A stretch of 64,000 bases of DNA from Pseudomaricurvus alkylphenolicus (GTDB taxonomy: Bacteria > Pseudomonadota > Gammaproteobacteria > Pseudomonadales > Cellvibrionaceae). The notes under the pieces were generated by a model that was given only the letters and a program-made list of their open reading frames with translations, had not been told where the DNA came from and made no database searches. Shown here piece by piece: positions 44,839 to 54,110 of the stretch. How positions within the stretch are numbered: position 1 is the first letter of the stretch; each line of letters opens with the position of its first letter. The position numbers and the translations under genes were made by a program. The stretch is from assembly GCF_011683955.1 (NCBI RefSeq), contig NZ_JAAQPI010000002.1:262157-326156 (forward strand), in the 5' to 3' direction.

Positions 44839-46857
44839 ATGAGCATTAAACAGTTCACAAAGATCCTTATCGCCAACCGCGGCGAAATCGCCTGCCGAGT
44901 GATACGAAGCGCTCGCAAAATGGGTGTGCGCACCGTTGCCGTCTACAGTGATGCCGACCGGGATGCCTTGCATGTCGCCATGGCTGACGAAGCCATCCAC
45001 ATTGGCTCCGCACCCTCACGCGAATCTTATCTGGTGTTTGAACGGGTAATCGAAGCGGCTAAGAAAACTGGCGCACAGGCCATTCATCCGGGCTATGGCT
45101 TCCTGTCGGAAAATGCCGATTTCTGCCGGGCCTGCGAACAAAACGATATTGTATTTATCGGTCCTCCTGTGGGCGCCATTGAGGCCATGGGCTCGAAATC
45201 CGCCGCCAAACAGATTATGGAAAAAGCACAGGTGCCACTGGTTCCCGGCTACCATGGCGAAGACCAAAGTCGCGATTTGCTTAAACAGGCTTCTGACGAT
45301 ATGGGCTACCCGGTTCTGCTGAAAGCCGCTGCTGGCGGTGGCGGCAAGGGCATGCGTCAGGTATGGAGCCCCGAAGAGTTTGACGAGGCTCTGGACGCCG
45401 CCAAACGCGAAGCCATGAACGGCTTTGGCGACGACACCATGCTGGTGGAGAAATACCTCACCCAGCCACGGCACGTTGAGATCCAGGTTTTCTGCGACCA
45501 GCAGGGCAACGGCGTTTATCTGTTCGAGCGTGACTGCTCCGTTCAGCGCCGCCACCAGAAAGTCATTGAAGAAGCTCCTGCCCCGGGCATGACCGAAGAA
45601 CTGCGGGCAGCGATGGGAGACGCCGCTTTGCGAGCTGCCCAAGCGATCGACTATGTGGGCGCCGGTACCGTTGAATTCCTGTTGGACGAAGATGGTTCGT
45701 TCTACTTTATGGAAATGAACACCCGCCTGCAGGTGGAGCACCCAGTGACAGAAATGATCTCCGGTCAGGATCTGGTGGAATGGCAGCTGCGCGTTGCGGC
45801 CGGGGAACCCCTGCCACTGCGACAGGATCAATTGCAGATCAATGGCCACGCGTTTGAAGCCCGAATTTATGCCGAGGACCCGGAGAATGATTTCCTGCCG
45901 GTAACCGGCACCCTGTCGTTCCTGCAACCGCCGGAAAGCAGCGACAATGTCCGTGTGGATACGGGCGTCCGTCAGGGCGATGAGGTCAGCGTCTACTACG
46001 ACCCCATGATCGCCAAGCTGATTGTCTGGGATGAAAACCGGGACAAAGCGCTGCAACGCCTGACTAAGGCACTGAGTGAATACCGCATCAGCGGCATGAC
46101 CACCAATATTGATTTTCTCTACAATCTGGCCAGCTGCGCACCCTTCCGCGATGCGCAGCTGGATACCGGCTTTATTGAAAAACACCACTCGGTGATCTTC
46201 CACGACTCACAGCAGGAAGTGGAAAAAGACTTGCCTCTGGCGGCTCTGTACCTGGTACTCAAGCAGGCCCAGCAGGCCGATGACAATGCCGCCCGTTCCA
46301 GCGATGCCAGCTCACCCTGGCACGCCACCAGTGCCTGGCGTCTCAACGAGCCGCATGTGCACCGGTTTGGTTTGCAGTTTCATGAACAGGAATACCCGGT
46401 CGCTGTTACTCAGCACAATGTTGCCAACGCCACTCGTTACTCTATCACCCTCGATGGTAAAACCATCACGGCGCAAGGCAGCATGGATGGCAATGTGCTG
46501 CACGCCGACCTTGATGGCTATCAACTCAAAGCCAGTGTCGCCGAACACGATGGCAGTTACAGCCTCTATACCCAGGACAGCGCCCTCAGCTTTAGCCTGG
46601 TACAACCCGACCTGGGCGATGCTGATACCGATGGTAGTGCCGGTGGGCTGACCGCGCCGATGAACGGCACCATGGTGACACTTTTGGTCGACAAGGGTGC
46701 GGCCGTGACCAAAGACGATGCCTTGCTGGTGATGGAAGCCATGAAAATGGAGCACACGATACGTGCCCCAGCTGACGGTGTGGTCAAGGAATTCTATTTC
46801 GCCCCGGGCGATTTGGTCGATGGTGGTGCCGAGCTGTTAGACTTTGAACCGGCCTAA
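44839..46857 (+). CDS. liuD: Methylcrotonyl-CoA carboxylase biotin-containing (alpha) subunit
   Basis: 672 residues. Biotin carboxylase domain (about 8-455) begins ILIANRGEIACRVIRSARKMG and has the ATP-grasp glycine loop AAAGGGGKGMRQV near residue 160. A linker/BT domain follows, then a C-terminal biotinyl domain (about 600-670) with the biotinylated Lys in EAMKMEH. With LiuB it forms methylcrotonyl-CoA carboxylase. It needs biotin from the bio operon and BirA for loading. AAGG precedes the ATG; 20 bases after liuC. Confidence 0.95.
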   Translation: MSIKQFTKILIANRGEIACRVIRSARKMGVRTVAVYSDADRDALHVAMADEAIHIGSAPSRESYLVFERVIEAAKKTGAQAIHPGYGFLSENADFCRACEQNDIVFIGPPVGAIEAMGSKSAAKQIMEKAQVPLVPGYHGEDQSRDLLKQASDDMGYPVLLKAAAGGGGKGMRQVWSPEEFDEALDAAKREAMNGFGDDTMLVEKYLTQPRHVEIQVFCDQQGNGVYLFERDCSVQRRHQKVIEEAPAPGMTEELRAAMGDAALRAAQAIDYVGAGTVEFLLDEDGSFYFMEMNTRLQVEHPVTEMISGQDLVEWQLRVAAGEPLPLRQDQLQINGHAFEARIYAEDPENDFLPVTGTLSFLQPPESSDNVRVDTGVRQGDEVSVYYDPMIAKLIVWDENRDKALQRLTKALSEYRISGMTTNIDFLYNLASCAPFRDAQLDTGFIEKHHSVIFHDSQQEVEKDLPLAALYLVLKQAQQADDNAARSSDASSPWHATSAWRLNEPHVHRFGLQFHEQEYPVAVTQHNVANATRYSITLDGKTITAQGSMDGNVLHADLDGYQLKASVAEHDGSYSLYTQDSALSFSLVQPDLGDADTDGSAGGLTAPMNGTMVTLLVDKGAAVTKDDALLVMEAMKMEHTIRAPADGVVKEFYFAPGDLVDGGAELLDFEPA

Positions 46858-46888
46858 GCTACCAGACTGAACAGGAAGGAACACAACC

Positions 46889-47797
46889 GTGACAGATTTA
46901 CCCGCAAAGGTTCGCATCGTTGAGGTGGGTCCCAGAGACGGGCTGCAGAATGAAAAACAGCCCATCGACGCTTCCACCAAAATTGCATTGATCGAACAAC
47001 TGGCTGACGCAGGTGTCAGCTATATTGAAGCCGGCAGCTTCGTCAACCCGAAGTGGGTGCCTCAGATGGCCGGCAGCGATACCATTTTTGAGCAGATGTC
47101 CCGCAGGCAAGGGGTCACCTATGCAGCCCTCACGCCAAACCTCAAGGGCTATGAGAGAGCCGTTGCCGTGGGAGCAGGCGAAGTTGCCATATTCGCGGCC
47201 GCTTCTGAAGCTTTCAGCCAAAAGAACATAAATTGTTCAATAGAAGAAAGTCTGGATCGCTTCGCCCCTATCATGAGTGCCGCCAGGGAGCAGAACGTCA
47301 CTGTACGCGGCTATGTTTCCTGCGTAGTGGGCTGCCCCTATGAAGGTGATGTCAGCCCCGAAAAGGCGGCCGATGTGGCGAAACAACTGTTGGACATGGG
47401 CTGCTATGAAGTTTCCATGGGCGACACCATTGGCGTGGGCACCCCCGGCTCGGTAGCGCGAATGCTGGAAGCCTGCCTGGTGGATATACCGGCCGAAAAG
47501 CTAGCCGTTCACCTGCACGATACCTACGGTCAGGCCCTCGCCAATATTCTGGCTGCCCTGCAAATGGGCATCAACGTTGTCGACAGCTCCGTCGCCGGAC
47601 TCGGTGGCTGCCCCTACGCCAAAGGCGCCTCGGGTAATGTCGCCACCGAAGATGTGGTCTATATGCTCGACGGCCTGGGTATTGAACACGGTATTGATCT
47701 CGACAAGCTGATCAATGCCGGCGACCGAATTTGCCAGCAGCTGCAACGGGACAACGGCTCCAAAGTTGCCAGAGCGTTGTTGGCAAAAAGGGGTTAG
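46889..47797 (+). CDS. liuE: Hydroxymethylglutaryl-CoA lyase
   Basis: 302 residues, TIM barrel of the HMGL-like family. Starts [15 protein letters not shown] (catalytic Arg-Asp), metal-binding His pair in [14 protein letters not shown] near residue 208, and the active-site Cys loop [19 protein letters not shown] near 240. It splits HMG-CoA into acetoacetate and acetyl-CoA, the end of leucine breakdown. GTG start with GGAAGGA upstream. A strong terminator closes the operon. Confidence 0.95.
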   Translation: MTDLPAKVRIVEVGPRDGLQNEKQPIDASTKIALIEQLADAGVSYIEAGSFVNPKWVPQMAGSDTIFEQMSRRQGVTYAALTPNLKGYERAVAVGAGEVAIFAAASEAFSQKNINCSIEESLDRFAPIMSAAREQNVTVRGYVSCVVGCPYEGDVSPEKAADVAKQLLDMGCYEVSMGDTIGVGTPGSVARMLEACLVDIPAEKLAVHLHDTYGQALANILAALQMGINVVDSSVAGLGGCPYAKGASGNVATEDVVYMLDGLGIEHGIDLDKLINAGDRICQQLQRDNGSKVARALLAKRG

Positions 47798-47832
47798 CCC
47801 CACTTTTTGTATCCTCGTCTTCTTTAATGTTT

Positions 47833-47857
47833 ACCGCCGCTCGCCGGCGGTTTTTTT
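47833..47857 (+). terminator. Intrinsic terminator of the liu operon
   Basis: ACCGCCG, 5-base loop, CGGCGGT and a run of seven T, 35 bases after the liuE stop. Confidence 0.92.
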
Positions 47858-47960
47858 ATGCCCCTGGCTTATTTCCTTTACCCGCATTTCACACCGTTGT
47901 AACCTGCTGACTTCAATCTTGAGCGCCCATTCAGGGTCCGGATAGGGAAGTCGTAGTGTG

Positions 47961-49421
47961 ATGCCCCGTAAAACATTTTTTATCATCGCCGTCTGCGCCG
48001 TTCTGGTCGTGGGTTTTGGTACCACCAGTCTGGTAAGTTACTTTGTGGCCAATAGCGCCCTGAGTCGCCACATACAAACCAATAGCCTGCCCATCACCAG
48101 CGACAACATCTATTCAGAGATTCAACGGGATCTGCTGCAACCGATTCTGGTGTCCTCATTGATGGCCCAGGACACCTTTGTCCGCGACTGGGTAATAGAA
48201 GGCGAACAGGGTGCCGAAGCCATGGTGCGCTACCTTCAATCTATTCAGAATCGGTACGATACCATTACTGCTTTTTTTATCTCGGATGTAACCCGCCAGT
48301 ATTATCATTCCAGCGGGGTACTGAAACAGGTTGATCGCGATAATCCGCTGGACCAGTGGTATTTCCGCGTCTCAGCCATGCAATCGGAGTTCGAGATCAA
48401 TCTGGATGTCGACACGGCCGATAGCTCCCGAACCACGCTGTTTGTTAACCACAAAGTTTACGATTATAAAGGCGACTACCTGGGGGCGATCGGTGTCGGC
48501 TTGGCCTCCAGTGCCATCAGTGACCGCATCGAGGCGTATCGTATGCGCTATGGTCGAGATGTCTATTTCGCCGACCGGCAGGGCAATATTGTGCTGCATG
48601 GCGCCGAGTACGACACCCGCGACAACATTCGCCAAATCCCCGGACTGCGCGATCTGGCCACCAATATCCTCACCAACCCAAGTGGCTCCTTTGAGTATCG
48701 TCGCAAAGGACGTGAGGTGTTTTTGCAGAGCCGTTACGTGCCGCAACTCGATTGGTATTTGTTAGTTGAAGAAGAGCGCCATGGGGACTCGAATGTGATT
48801 CAGGCGCTATGGTTAAATCTGGGGCTGAGTCTTGTGATCACCGTTGTGGTTATTGTATTGGTCTATTTTTCGATACGTGGCTACCAGCAAAAGCTGGAGC
48901 GCATGGCCACCACCGATGCCCTCACCGGCACGACCAGCCGGCACGCTTTTGATCCTGTCCTGGAGCAAATGCTACAGCTTTCAGTGAGGCGCAACCTGCC
49001 ATTGTCGGTACTGATGGTCGACGTGGATCTGTTTAAACAGGTCAATGATATTCACGGGCATCTGATGGGCGATCGAGTACTGAAAGAAGTAGCCAGGTTA
49101 CTTAACGAGCAATTACGGCGCTCGGACGCGATTTGCCGTTGGGGAGGTGAGGAATTCCTGATTGCACTGCCGGAATGTGACATCGAGTCCGCCAGTACCC
49201 TGGCTGAGCGCATGCGGCACAATATTTCCGAGTCGCTGCAGGTGGTGGATGGAAAGATATTGAATATCACCGCGAGCTTTGGCGCCGCACAGTTTAACCT
49301 GCAAGAGTCGGCTGACAACCTGTTTGCCCGGGCTGACAGCGCGCTTTATCGGGCCAAGGAGGCCGGTCGCAATAATGTCGTCTGTGCCCGGCCACTGGCG
49401 TCCACGACGGAGGCGACCTGA
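47961..49421 (+). CDS. Membrane diguanylate cyclase with periplasmic sensor domain
   Basis: 486 residues. First membrane helix about 7-29, Cache-like periplasmic sensor about 30-285, second helix about 288-310 and GGDEF domain about 318-480. The active site is intact (RWGGEEF near residue 392) and an inhibitory I-site RRSD lies five residues before it, so product inhibition by c-di-GMP is expected. It makes c-di-GMP from GTP, the ligand of the FimW/FimX pair encoded 14 kb upstream. Start could be ATG 47961 or the GTG directly before it. Confidence 0.92.
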   Translation: MPRKTFFIIAVCAVLVVGFGTTSLVSYFVANSALSRHIQTNSLPITSDNIYSEIQRDLLQPILVSSLMAQDTFVRDWVIEGEQGAEAMVRYLQSIQNRYDTITAFFISDVTRQYYHSSGVLKQVDRDNPLDQWYFRVSAMQSEFEINLDVDTADSSRTTLFVNHKVYDYKGDYLGAIGVGLASSAISDRIEAYRMRYGRDVYFADRQGNIVLHGAEYDTRDNIRQIPGLRDLATNILTNPSGSFEYRRKGREVFLQSRYVPQLDWYLLVEEERHGDSNVIQALWLNLGLSLVITVVVIVLVYFSIRGYQQKLERMATTDALTGTTSRHAFDPVLEQMLQLSVRRNLPLSVLMVDVDLFKQVNDIHGHLMGDRVLKEVARLLNEQLRRSDAICRWGGEEFLIALPECDIESASTLAERMRHNISESLQVVDGKILNITASFGAAQFNLQESADNLFARADSALYRAKEAGRNNVVCARPLASTTEAT

Positions 49422-49448
49422 ACGGTTACTCCGTCAAGGCGATATTGT

Positions 49449-49844
49449 CTACCAAGGCCAGGCCGCCTGTAGCATTGTCATGATGGTGATATAGCTGACT
49501 CGGTAACCAGCCTGAATCCAAAACAGCGGCAACCCCCAGCCGCAAAACAAATTATCTGAGAGCAGCGCCGGCGCCACCACTCCCACACCAAGAATCAAAC
49601 CCAGGCCAAATCCCTGCCCGACACCACTGACTCCGGTCATAGCCACCACCAACGCCACCGCAATGGCGCTGACCAGGCAGGCCAACACACTGCCGATCAT
49701 GGGTCCTGTTGGAGAACCGATATCGGCCTCTGTCTTACCGATAGCCGCCATCCATTGACGACCAAACAGCAGGGGTGAATACCAGAGTGCTCCCAACAGC
49801 ATGCCACTGACGGTTGCCGCGATAATGGCGGAAATGCTGACCAC
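49449..49844 (-). CDS. DUF1761 family membrane protein
   Basis: 131 residues, four predicted membrane helices. It has the family-typical GMLLGALWYSPLLFGRQWMAAIG N-terminus and a central helix pair. Function unknown. GTG start with GGAG 7 bases upstream. It converges with the cyclase gene, 27 bases between the stops. Confidence 0.82.
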   Translation of the reverse strand: MVSISAIIAATVSGMLLGALWYSPLLFGRQWMAAIGKTEADIGSPTGPMIGSVLACLVSAIAVALVVAMTGVSGVGQGFGLGLILGVGVVAPALLSDNLFCGWGLPLFWIQAGYRVSYITIMTMLQAAWPW

Positions 49845-50011
49845 GTGTGTTCTCCTTGTGTCTAAGTTTGGCCCAGTCTAGGGGCAGAGAGGGAATAGTC
49901 AATGGGGCAAGTGTCATTCCGGAAAAGGGCGTCTTAGTGCCATAACCGGAAGTTCATAATCCTGGTTCAGGGCACCATGGGCGTTCGATAATGTCCGCAA
50001 CGGCCGCACGA

Positions 50012-50198
50012 CGTAGGGTGGATTAGAAGCGCTTTGCGCTTCGTAATCCACCGATCCGCCGAAGGTTTAAATTGGCGGCGGCCGTGTACAAATCACCTGT
50101 TGCAGGCACATTCAAGGGTGTTAAAAACCGGGCCGAAGCCAACGAACATCTCCGGCAGAACCGGCGGATTACGGCGCAAGCGCCTAATCCGCCCTACG
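50012..50198. repeat. Inverted pair of REP-like palindromes
   Basis: Hairpin 1 (50017-50052): GGTGGATTA-GAAGCGC-TTT-GCGCTTC-G-TAATCCACC. Hairpin 2 (50163-50193): GGCGGATTA-C-GGCGC-AA-GCGCC-TAATCCGCC. Each has a one-base bulge. The outer ends CGTAGGGTGGATTA and TAATCCGCCCTACG are inverted repeats of each other (13 of 14). This is the BIME-like layout of repetitive extragenic palindromes mobilised by REP-associated tyrosine transposases; no such transposase is in the window. Confidence 0.78.
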
Positions 50199-50305
50199 CA
50201 TAAACAACGCCGTCAGAGTACCAATCCTGCGAATTTCTATGACCGGTTATGGCACTTTGCGGTCTATCGGAGAACCCCGCCCCTGTAGCTTAAATCGACC
50301 CCAAA

Positions 50306-50330
50306 CAAAAAAAGGGGGATAAATCCCCCT
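50306..50330 (-). terminator. Intrinsic terminator of the CoA-transferase operon
   Basis: On the minus strand: AGGGGGAT, 2-base loop, ATCCCCCT, then a run of T (plus-strand A7 at 50307-50313). It lies 75 bases past the subunit B stop. Confidence 0.88.
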
Positions 50331-50404
50331 GTGCACAAGCATGAGTATCGGCACTGCCTCCGATATTCGCGGCTCAATCGAGCCACAAACTGTTACAAAT
50401 TCTT

Positions 50405-51061
50405 TTAGAACTCCATTTCCGGAACCACTTCCGGTACCACCAGTTCACCGGCAGTTTTCTGAACAATTTCGTCAACCGAGATGCCTGGTGCACGTTCCTT
50501 CAGCCAGAACTTACCGTCAGCGATCTCGACGTAAGCCAGGTCAGTTACCACCTTTTTGATACAGCCGGCGCCGGTCAGGGGCAGGGTACACTGGGGTAGC
50601 AGCTTGGACTCTCCGTGCTTGGACGCATGGGTCATGGTAACGATGATGTTGTCAGCACCGGCCACAAGATCCATCGCGCCGCCCATACCTTTGATAAGCT
50701 TGCCCGGAATCATGTACGAAGCAATATTGCCCTGTACATCCACTTCAAACGCACCGAGCACGGTCAGATCAACGTGACCACCACGGATCATGGCAAAGGA
50801 CTCAGCGGAAGAGAATATGGAAGCGCCGGTGATCGCTGTGACAGTCTGCTTACCGGCATTGATCATGTCGGCATCCACTTGGTCGTCGGTGGGAAAGGGC
50901 CCCATACCCAACAGCCCGTTCTCGGACTGCAACATTACTTCCATGCCCTCAGGCACATAGTTGGCGACCAATGTGGGGATACCAATCCCCAGGTTAACGT
51001 AGTATCCGTCCTGAAGTTCACGGGCCACACGCATGGCCAATTGTTCGCGGGATAAAGACAT
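50405..51061 (-). CDS. scoB: 3-oxoacid CoA-transferase subunit B
   Basis: 218 residues. Family I CoA-transferase beta chain: VNLGIGIPTLVANYVPEGMEV near residue 20 and the catalytic Glu in the QSENGLLGMGP motif near 46; GAFEVDVQGNIASYMIPGK is near 103. With subunit A it activates acetoacetate to acetoacetyl-CoA using succinyl-CoA. TGAGGAGAAA precedes the ATG, 11 bases after subunit A. Confidence 0.94.
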   Translation of the reverse strand: MSLSREQLAMRVARELQDGYYVNLGIGIPTLVANYVPEGMEVMLQSENGLLGMGPFPTDDQVDADMINAGKQTVTAITGASIFSSAESFAMIRGGHVDLTVLGAFEVDVQGNIASYMIPGKLIKGMGGAMDLVAGADNIIVTMTHASKHGESKLLPQCTLPLTGAGCIKKVVTDLAYVEIADGKFWLKERAPGISVDEIVQKTAGELVVPEVVPEMEF

Positions 51062-51072
51062 ATCGTTTCTCC

Positions 51073-51774
51073 TCAGGCCTCACGCACGGTGCGCTGTTCA
51101 ATACGTTTTTCAAAGGTGCCCTTGATCAGGCGATTCACATAGATGCCGGGGGTGTGGATCTGAGTGGGCTCCAGTTCGCCGGGCTCGACGATCTCTTCCA
51201 CTTCCACCACGGTGATCTTGCCAGCAGTCGCAGCCATGGGGTTGAAGTTCTGCGCAGTGTGACGGAAAACCAGGTTGCCGTAGCGATCGGCCTTCCAGGC
51301 TTTGACAATGGCAAAGTCGCCGGTAATGGACTCTTCGAGGATATACTTGCGACCATTGAATTCCTTAACATCCTTGCCTTTACCCACTTCGGTGCCATAA
51401 CCGGTAGCGGTGTAAAACGCCGGGATGCCCGCGCCGCCGGCACGCATCTTCTCCGCCAGAGTGCCCTGAGGGGTCAGCTCCACTTCGAGGTCACCAGCCA
51501 GCAGCTGCTCTTCAAACAGCTTGTTCTCGCCTACGTAGGAAGACACCATTTTCTTAATCTGGCGATCTTCCAGCAGTACACCGAGGCCAAAGCCATCCAC
51601 GCCACAATTGTTGGAAACAATGGTCAGCTCACGGGTACCCTTGTGCTTGATTTCATTGATCAGATTCTCAGGTATGCCGCAGAGACCGAATCCGCCGGCA
51701 ATGATGGTCATGCCATCTTCCAGACCGGCCATCGCCTCTTCGTAACTGCCCACCACTTTGTCAAAACCGGACAT
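51073..51774 (-). CDS. scoA: 3-oxoacid CoA-transferase subunit A
   Basis: 233 residues. Alpha chain signatures: [19 protein letters not shown] near residue 28, the [13 protein letters not shown] block near 52 and [20 protein letters not shown] near 118. It is first in the two-gene operon, with GGGAGG before the ATG. Handling the acetoacetate made by LiuE is the likely job. Divergent from the LysR gene, which is its probable regulator. Confidence 0.94.
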   Translation of the reverse strand: MSGFDKVVGSYEEAMAGLEDGMTIIAGGFGLCGIPENLINEIKHKGTRELTIVSNNCGVDGFGLGVLLEDRQIKKMVSSYVGENKLFEEQLLAGDLEVELTPQGTLAEKMRAGGAGIPAFYTATGYGTEVGKGKDVKEFNGRKYILEESITGDFAIVKAWKADRYGNLVFRHTAQNFNPMAATAGKITVVEVEEIVEPGELEPTQIHTPGIYVNRLIKGTFEKRIEQRTVREA

Positions 51775-51865
51775 GGCGTCCTCCCAGAATGATTAAATCG
51801 GCTTGTGTTCGTTCAATGATGTTTAGAATGAGCCAGCCTCTTATATTTATCAAATCGAAATATTT

Positions 51866-51881
51866 CATTAATTAATAAATG
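51866..51881. promoter_or_regulatory. Near-palindrome in the scoA/lysR promoter region
   Basis: CATTAATTAATAAATG is symmetrical apart from one mismatched position pair. It lies in a very A/T-rich 150-base divergent region and is a candidate LysR-type binding site, but such symmetry is easily met by chance in A/T-rich DNA. Confidence 0.3.
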
Positions 51882-51924
51882 TTTTAAAATAATAAGACTC
51901 CAACCAATCCATCGGATCTATCCC

Positions 51925-52860
51925 ATGCCCAATGGCTCCTTCAATCCCAACAACATTACACTGAAGCAGGTCCGTGCCTTTGTCGCCGTGGCTCGCAGCC
52001 GCAGCTTTGCGGAAGCAGCGGCCCAGATACACCTGTCGCAGCCGGCCTTGAGTATTGCTATCAAGACCCTTGAGGACACGCTAGGCGGTAAACTTCTGTC
52101 CCGCACCACCCGTACCTTTGCCCTGACGCCCGAGGGCGAGAGCTTTTACCCCACCGCCCAACGCCTGTTGTTGGAGTGGGATCACGCCCTGGTGGATCTG
52201 GGCAACCGTTTTGCCCTTAAGACCGGTCGTATCACCCTCGCCGCCATGCCGTCTTTTGCAGCCAATCTGATGCCCCAGGCCTTGTTCCGGTTTCGCCAGC
52301 AGCACCCCAATATCAGGGTGGCATTACACGATGTCATTGCTGAAGAAGTGGTCCGGATGGTGCGTACAGGTCGTGCGGAGATCGGCATCAGCTTCGACCC
52401 TGGACAGCAAGAGGACCTGCTGTTCACGCCACTGTTTGAAGACGCCTTTGTGGTGGTATTACCGGTCGGTCACCCCCTGGAACCGAAGGCAGAAGTGGAT
52501 ATTCAGGCTCTCGGCGAATGGGATTTGATCACCCTGCAGGCCCCCTCCCAGGTCAGGGAGTTGATCGCGACAACCCTGCAACAGAATCAGCTCAGATTCA
52601 GTCCGGCGCTCGAAGCCCATCAGTTGGTAACCATCGGGCGTATGGTGGCCAAGGGTATGGGCATCAGCCTGGTACCGGCACTCTGCCAACAACAAATGTG
52701 TGAACTCGGGGCCATTTGTCGGCCCTTGAAGAACAATGTGTTAAGGCGTCAGGTCGGCGTATTGTCGAGAAGGCGTTACCCCCTGTCCGCCGCTTCAGAC
52801 GCACTGCTTGATATTCTGGTGGAAACCTTTGCCGATCTAGAAACCCAGGCTTCGGATTAG
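51925..52860 (+). CDS. LysR-family transcriptional regulator
   Basis: 311 residues. N-terminal helix-turn-helix (about 8-67): ITLKQVRAFVAVARSRSFAEAAAQIHLSQPALSIAIKTLE. A periplasmic-binding-protein-like effector domain follows (about 95-300). Divergent from scoAB, so control of ketone-body use in response to a pathway acid or CoA ester is likely; the effector is unknown. The ribosome-binding site is weak. Confidence 0.9.
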   Translation: MPNGSFNPNNITLKQVRAFVAVARSRSFAEAAAQIHLSQPALSIAIKTLEDTLGGKLLSRTTRTFALTPEGESFYPTAQRLLLEWDHALVDLGNRFALKTGRITLAAMPSFAANLMPQALFRFRQQHPNIRVALHDVIAEEVVRMVRTGRAEIGISFDPGQQEDLLFTPLFEDAFVVVLPVGHPLEPKAEVDIQALGEWDLITLQAPSQVRELIATTLQQNQLRFSPALEAHQLVTIGRMVAKGMGISLVPALCQQQMCELGAICRPLKNNVLRRQVGVLSRRRYPLSAASDALLDILVETFADLETQASD

Positions 52861-52972
52861 CCAGTGACTGTGCACAGGTCTGTACCCACTTAGGTCTGGT
52901 TTGCAGACGGGCACTAGCTAGCTGTGCAAATTACTTTATAGTGTCAGCTCTGAAGTCTGGCCGGATTTAACC

Positions 52973-53287
52973 ATGACCATATATGACCTAATCATCGCGA
53001 GTATCGTTGTCCTGGTGGGCATTGTTATCTGGCAGAACGCCGGCTTCAGGGACCGCGCCATGGGACTGGCCAGGCAAAATTGTGAACGCCTGGATGTGCA
53101 ATTGCTGGATGACACCGTATCACTTAAGGCTCTGCGGGTTCGAAGAGATGCCCGCGGCAACCCCTGCCTGGCCAGACGCTACGAATTTGAATTTACCTCT
53201 ACGGGAGAGCGCCGCCACCGGGGAGAGCTGCTGCTAATGGGCACGCGCCTGGCGGAATTTGAACTCGAGCCCCACCGGCTCCAGTAG
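52973..53287 (+). CDS. DUF3301 family protein
   Basis: 104 residues. One N-terminal membrane helix (about 5-24, LIIASIVVLVGIVIWQNAG) followed by a small cytoplasmic domain with LARQNCERLDVQLLDDTVSL, RRYEFEFTSTGERRHRGELLLMG and a final EFELEPHRL, matching DUF3301. Function unknown. It converges with the DUF4124-like gene. Confidence 0.85.
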   Translation: MTIYDLIIASIVVLVGIVIWQNAGFRDRAMGLARQNCERLDVQLLDDTVSLKALRVRRDARGNPCLARRYEFEFTSTGERRHRGELLLMGTRLAEFELEPHRLQ

Positions 53288-53308
53288 TTCACGGCCGATT
53301 CTTTCCTA

Positions 53309-53614
53309 TCAGCGACAGCTGTAGATCTTGCGCTCGTTACGCCTGTGATTGCGCTTCTTGTTCCAGCTCTTGGCTTCACTTTTGTAACCGATACTGGGAT
53401 CACAGGATCCCTTTGGCTTAACGGTGCCGATGTTCTGCGGCACTTTGACCGATTTTGACTCTGCTCCTGCCCCCGGGGGCTTCATATCAGAAATATGCAA
53501 CTGACCATTTTCATCAACCCAGTAGTAGACCATCTCCTCTTTGGTCACTGAGGTTTTCGCCGAAGCCATTGCAAGCCATAACAGAGTAAAGAGTAGTGTA
53601 AAGACTCTGAGCAT
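53309..53614 (-). CDS. DUF4124-like secreted small protein
   Basis: 101 residues. Signal peptide about 1-19 (MLRVFTLLFTLLWLAMASA) and the DUF4124 hallmark YYWVDENGQLHISDMKPPGAG near residues 29-50. A basic tail (NKKRNHRRNERK) contains two Cys that may pair. Periplasmic; function unknown. Start 53614 chosen for GGAGG 8 bases upstream. Confidence 0.8.
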   Translation of the reverse strand: MLRVFTLLFTLLWLAMASAKTSVTKEEMVYYWVDENGQLHISDMKPPGAGAESKSVKVPQNIGTVKPKGSCDPSIGYKSEAKSWNKKRNHRRNERKIYSCR

Positions 53615-53860
53615 CGCCTTTACCTCCCGTTCGCTTGTGGGGTGTTCCATAAGTTTAACCCCACACCTCCAAAGCGGCCAGTTTCAGTGGACCTGCGGGT
53701 TTGAAACCGGAATTAACACTCGCCTTGCACAGAGTTAACCCTCTCCGACAAACCTGGACAGATCTTTACAGTTGCTAAGCCTACTTAGGATTCAAATCCG
53801 TAGACTGTGTTTCAACGGTTAAGCAATCACCGACACACACCACCAAAGAGGATATACAAC

Positions 53861-53947
53861 ATGGCTATCATCGCACTGACTTACACCACCACCTTCGCCC
53901 TGCTGGGCATGATCGCTGCTGACGACCTGGCCGCAGCCATCAAGTAA
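53861..53947 (+). CDS. Tandem hydrophobic micropeptide, copy 1
   Basis: 28 residues: a short hydrophobic stretch (residues 2-20, opening AIIALTYTTTFALLG) fit for one membrane helix, then the shared MIAADDLAAAIK end. Strong AGAGGA lies 8 bases before the ATG, and codons are those of well-expressed genes. It is the first of three adjacent paralogues (next starts 118 bases on). I recognise no family. The coding case rests on three copies that keep frame, start, stop, ribosome-binding site and the IAADDL motif while varying at nucleotide level. Confidence 0.8.
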   Translation: MAIIALTYTTTFALLGMIAADDLAAAIK

Positions 53948-53978
53948 GCCATTAACGAAGACCAAAGGAGATATTGAA

Positions 53979-54065
53979 ATGACTGCTATCGCACTGACTT
54001 TTGTAACCGCTTTCGCCCTGCTTGGCCTGATCGCCGCTGACGACCTGGCAGCTGCAGTTCACTAA
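53979..54065 (+). CDS. Tandem hydrophobic micropeptide, copy 2
   Basis: 28 residues, opening MTAIALTFVTAFALLG and ending LIAADDLAAAVH. AAGGAGA lies about 7 bases before the ATG. It differs from copy 1 mainly by conservative changes within the hydrophobic stretch, and the LIAADDLAAA core is retained. It follows copy 1 after 31 bases. Same predicted topology: one short membrane helix with an acidic pair at its end. Function unknown. Confidence 0.8.
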   Translation: MTAIALTFVTAFALLGLIAADDLAAAVH

Positions 54066-54110
54066 GACCCGTTAACAACCGAACTCATTGATTAATAAAG
54101 GAAATTGACC

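Larger units (their letters stand above)
49845..50404. other. 560-base gene-free region
   Basis: No credible gene on either strand; short frames lack ribosome-binding sites and conserved features. It contains the DUF1761 promoter side, the paired REP-like palindromes (50012-50198) and the terminator of the CoA-transferase operon (50306-50330). The rest is unremarkable. Confidence 0.7.

Noticed and set aside
45016-46203. 395-residue frame on - inside liuD
   Set aside because: Antisense shadow of a clearly identified carboxylase gene; no conserved motif and no ribosome-binding site.
53785-53815. GGATTCAAATCC, resembling a tRNA T-arm
   Set aside because: No matching acceptor stem, D-arm or anticodon arm can be built around it.
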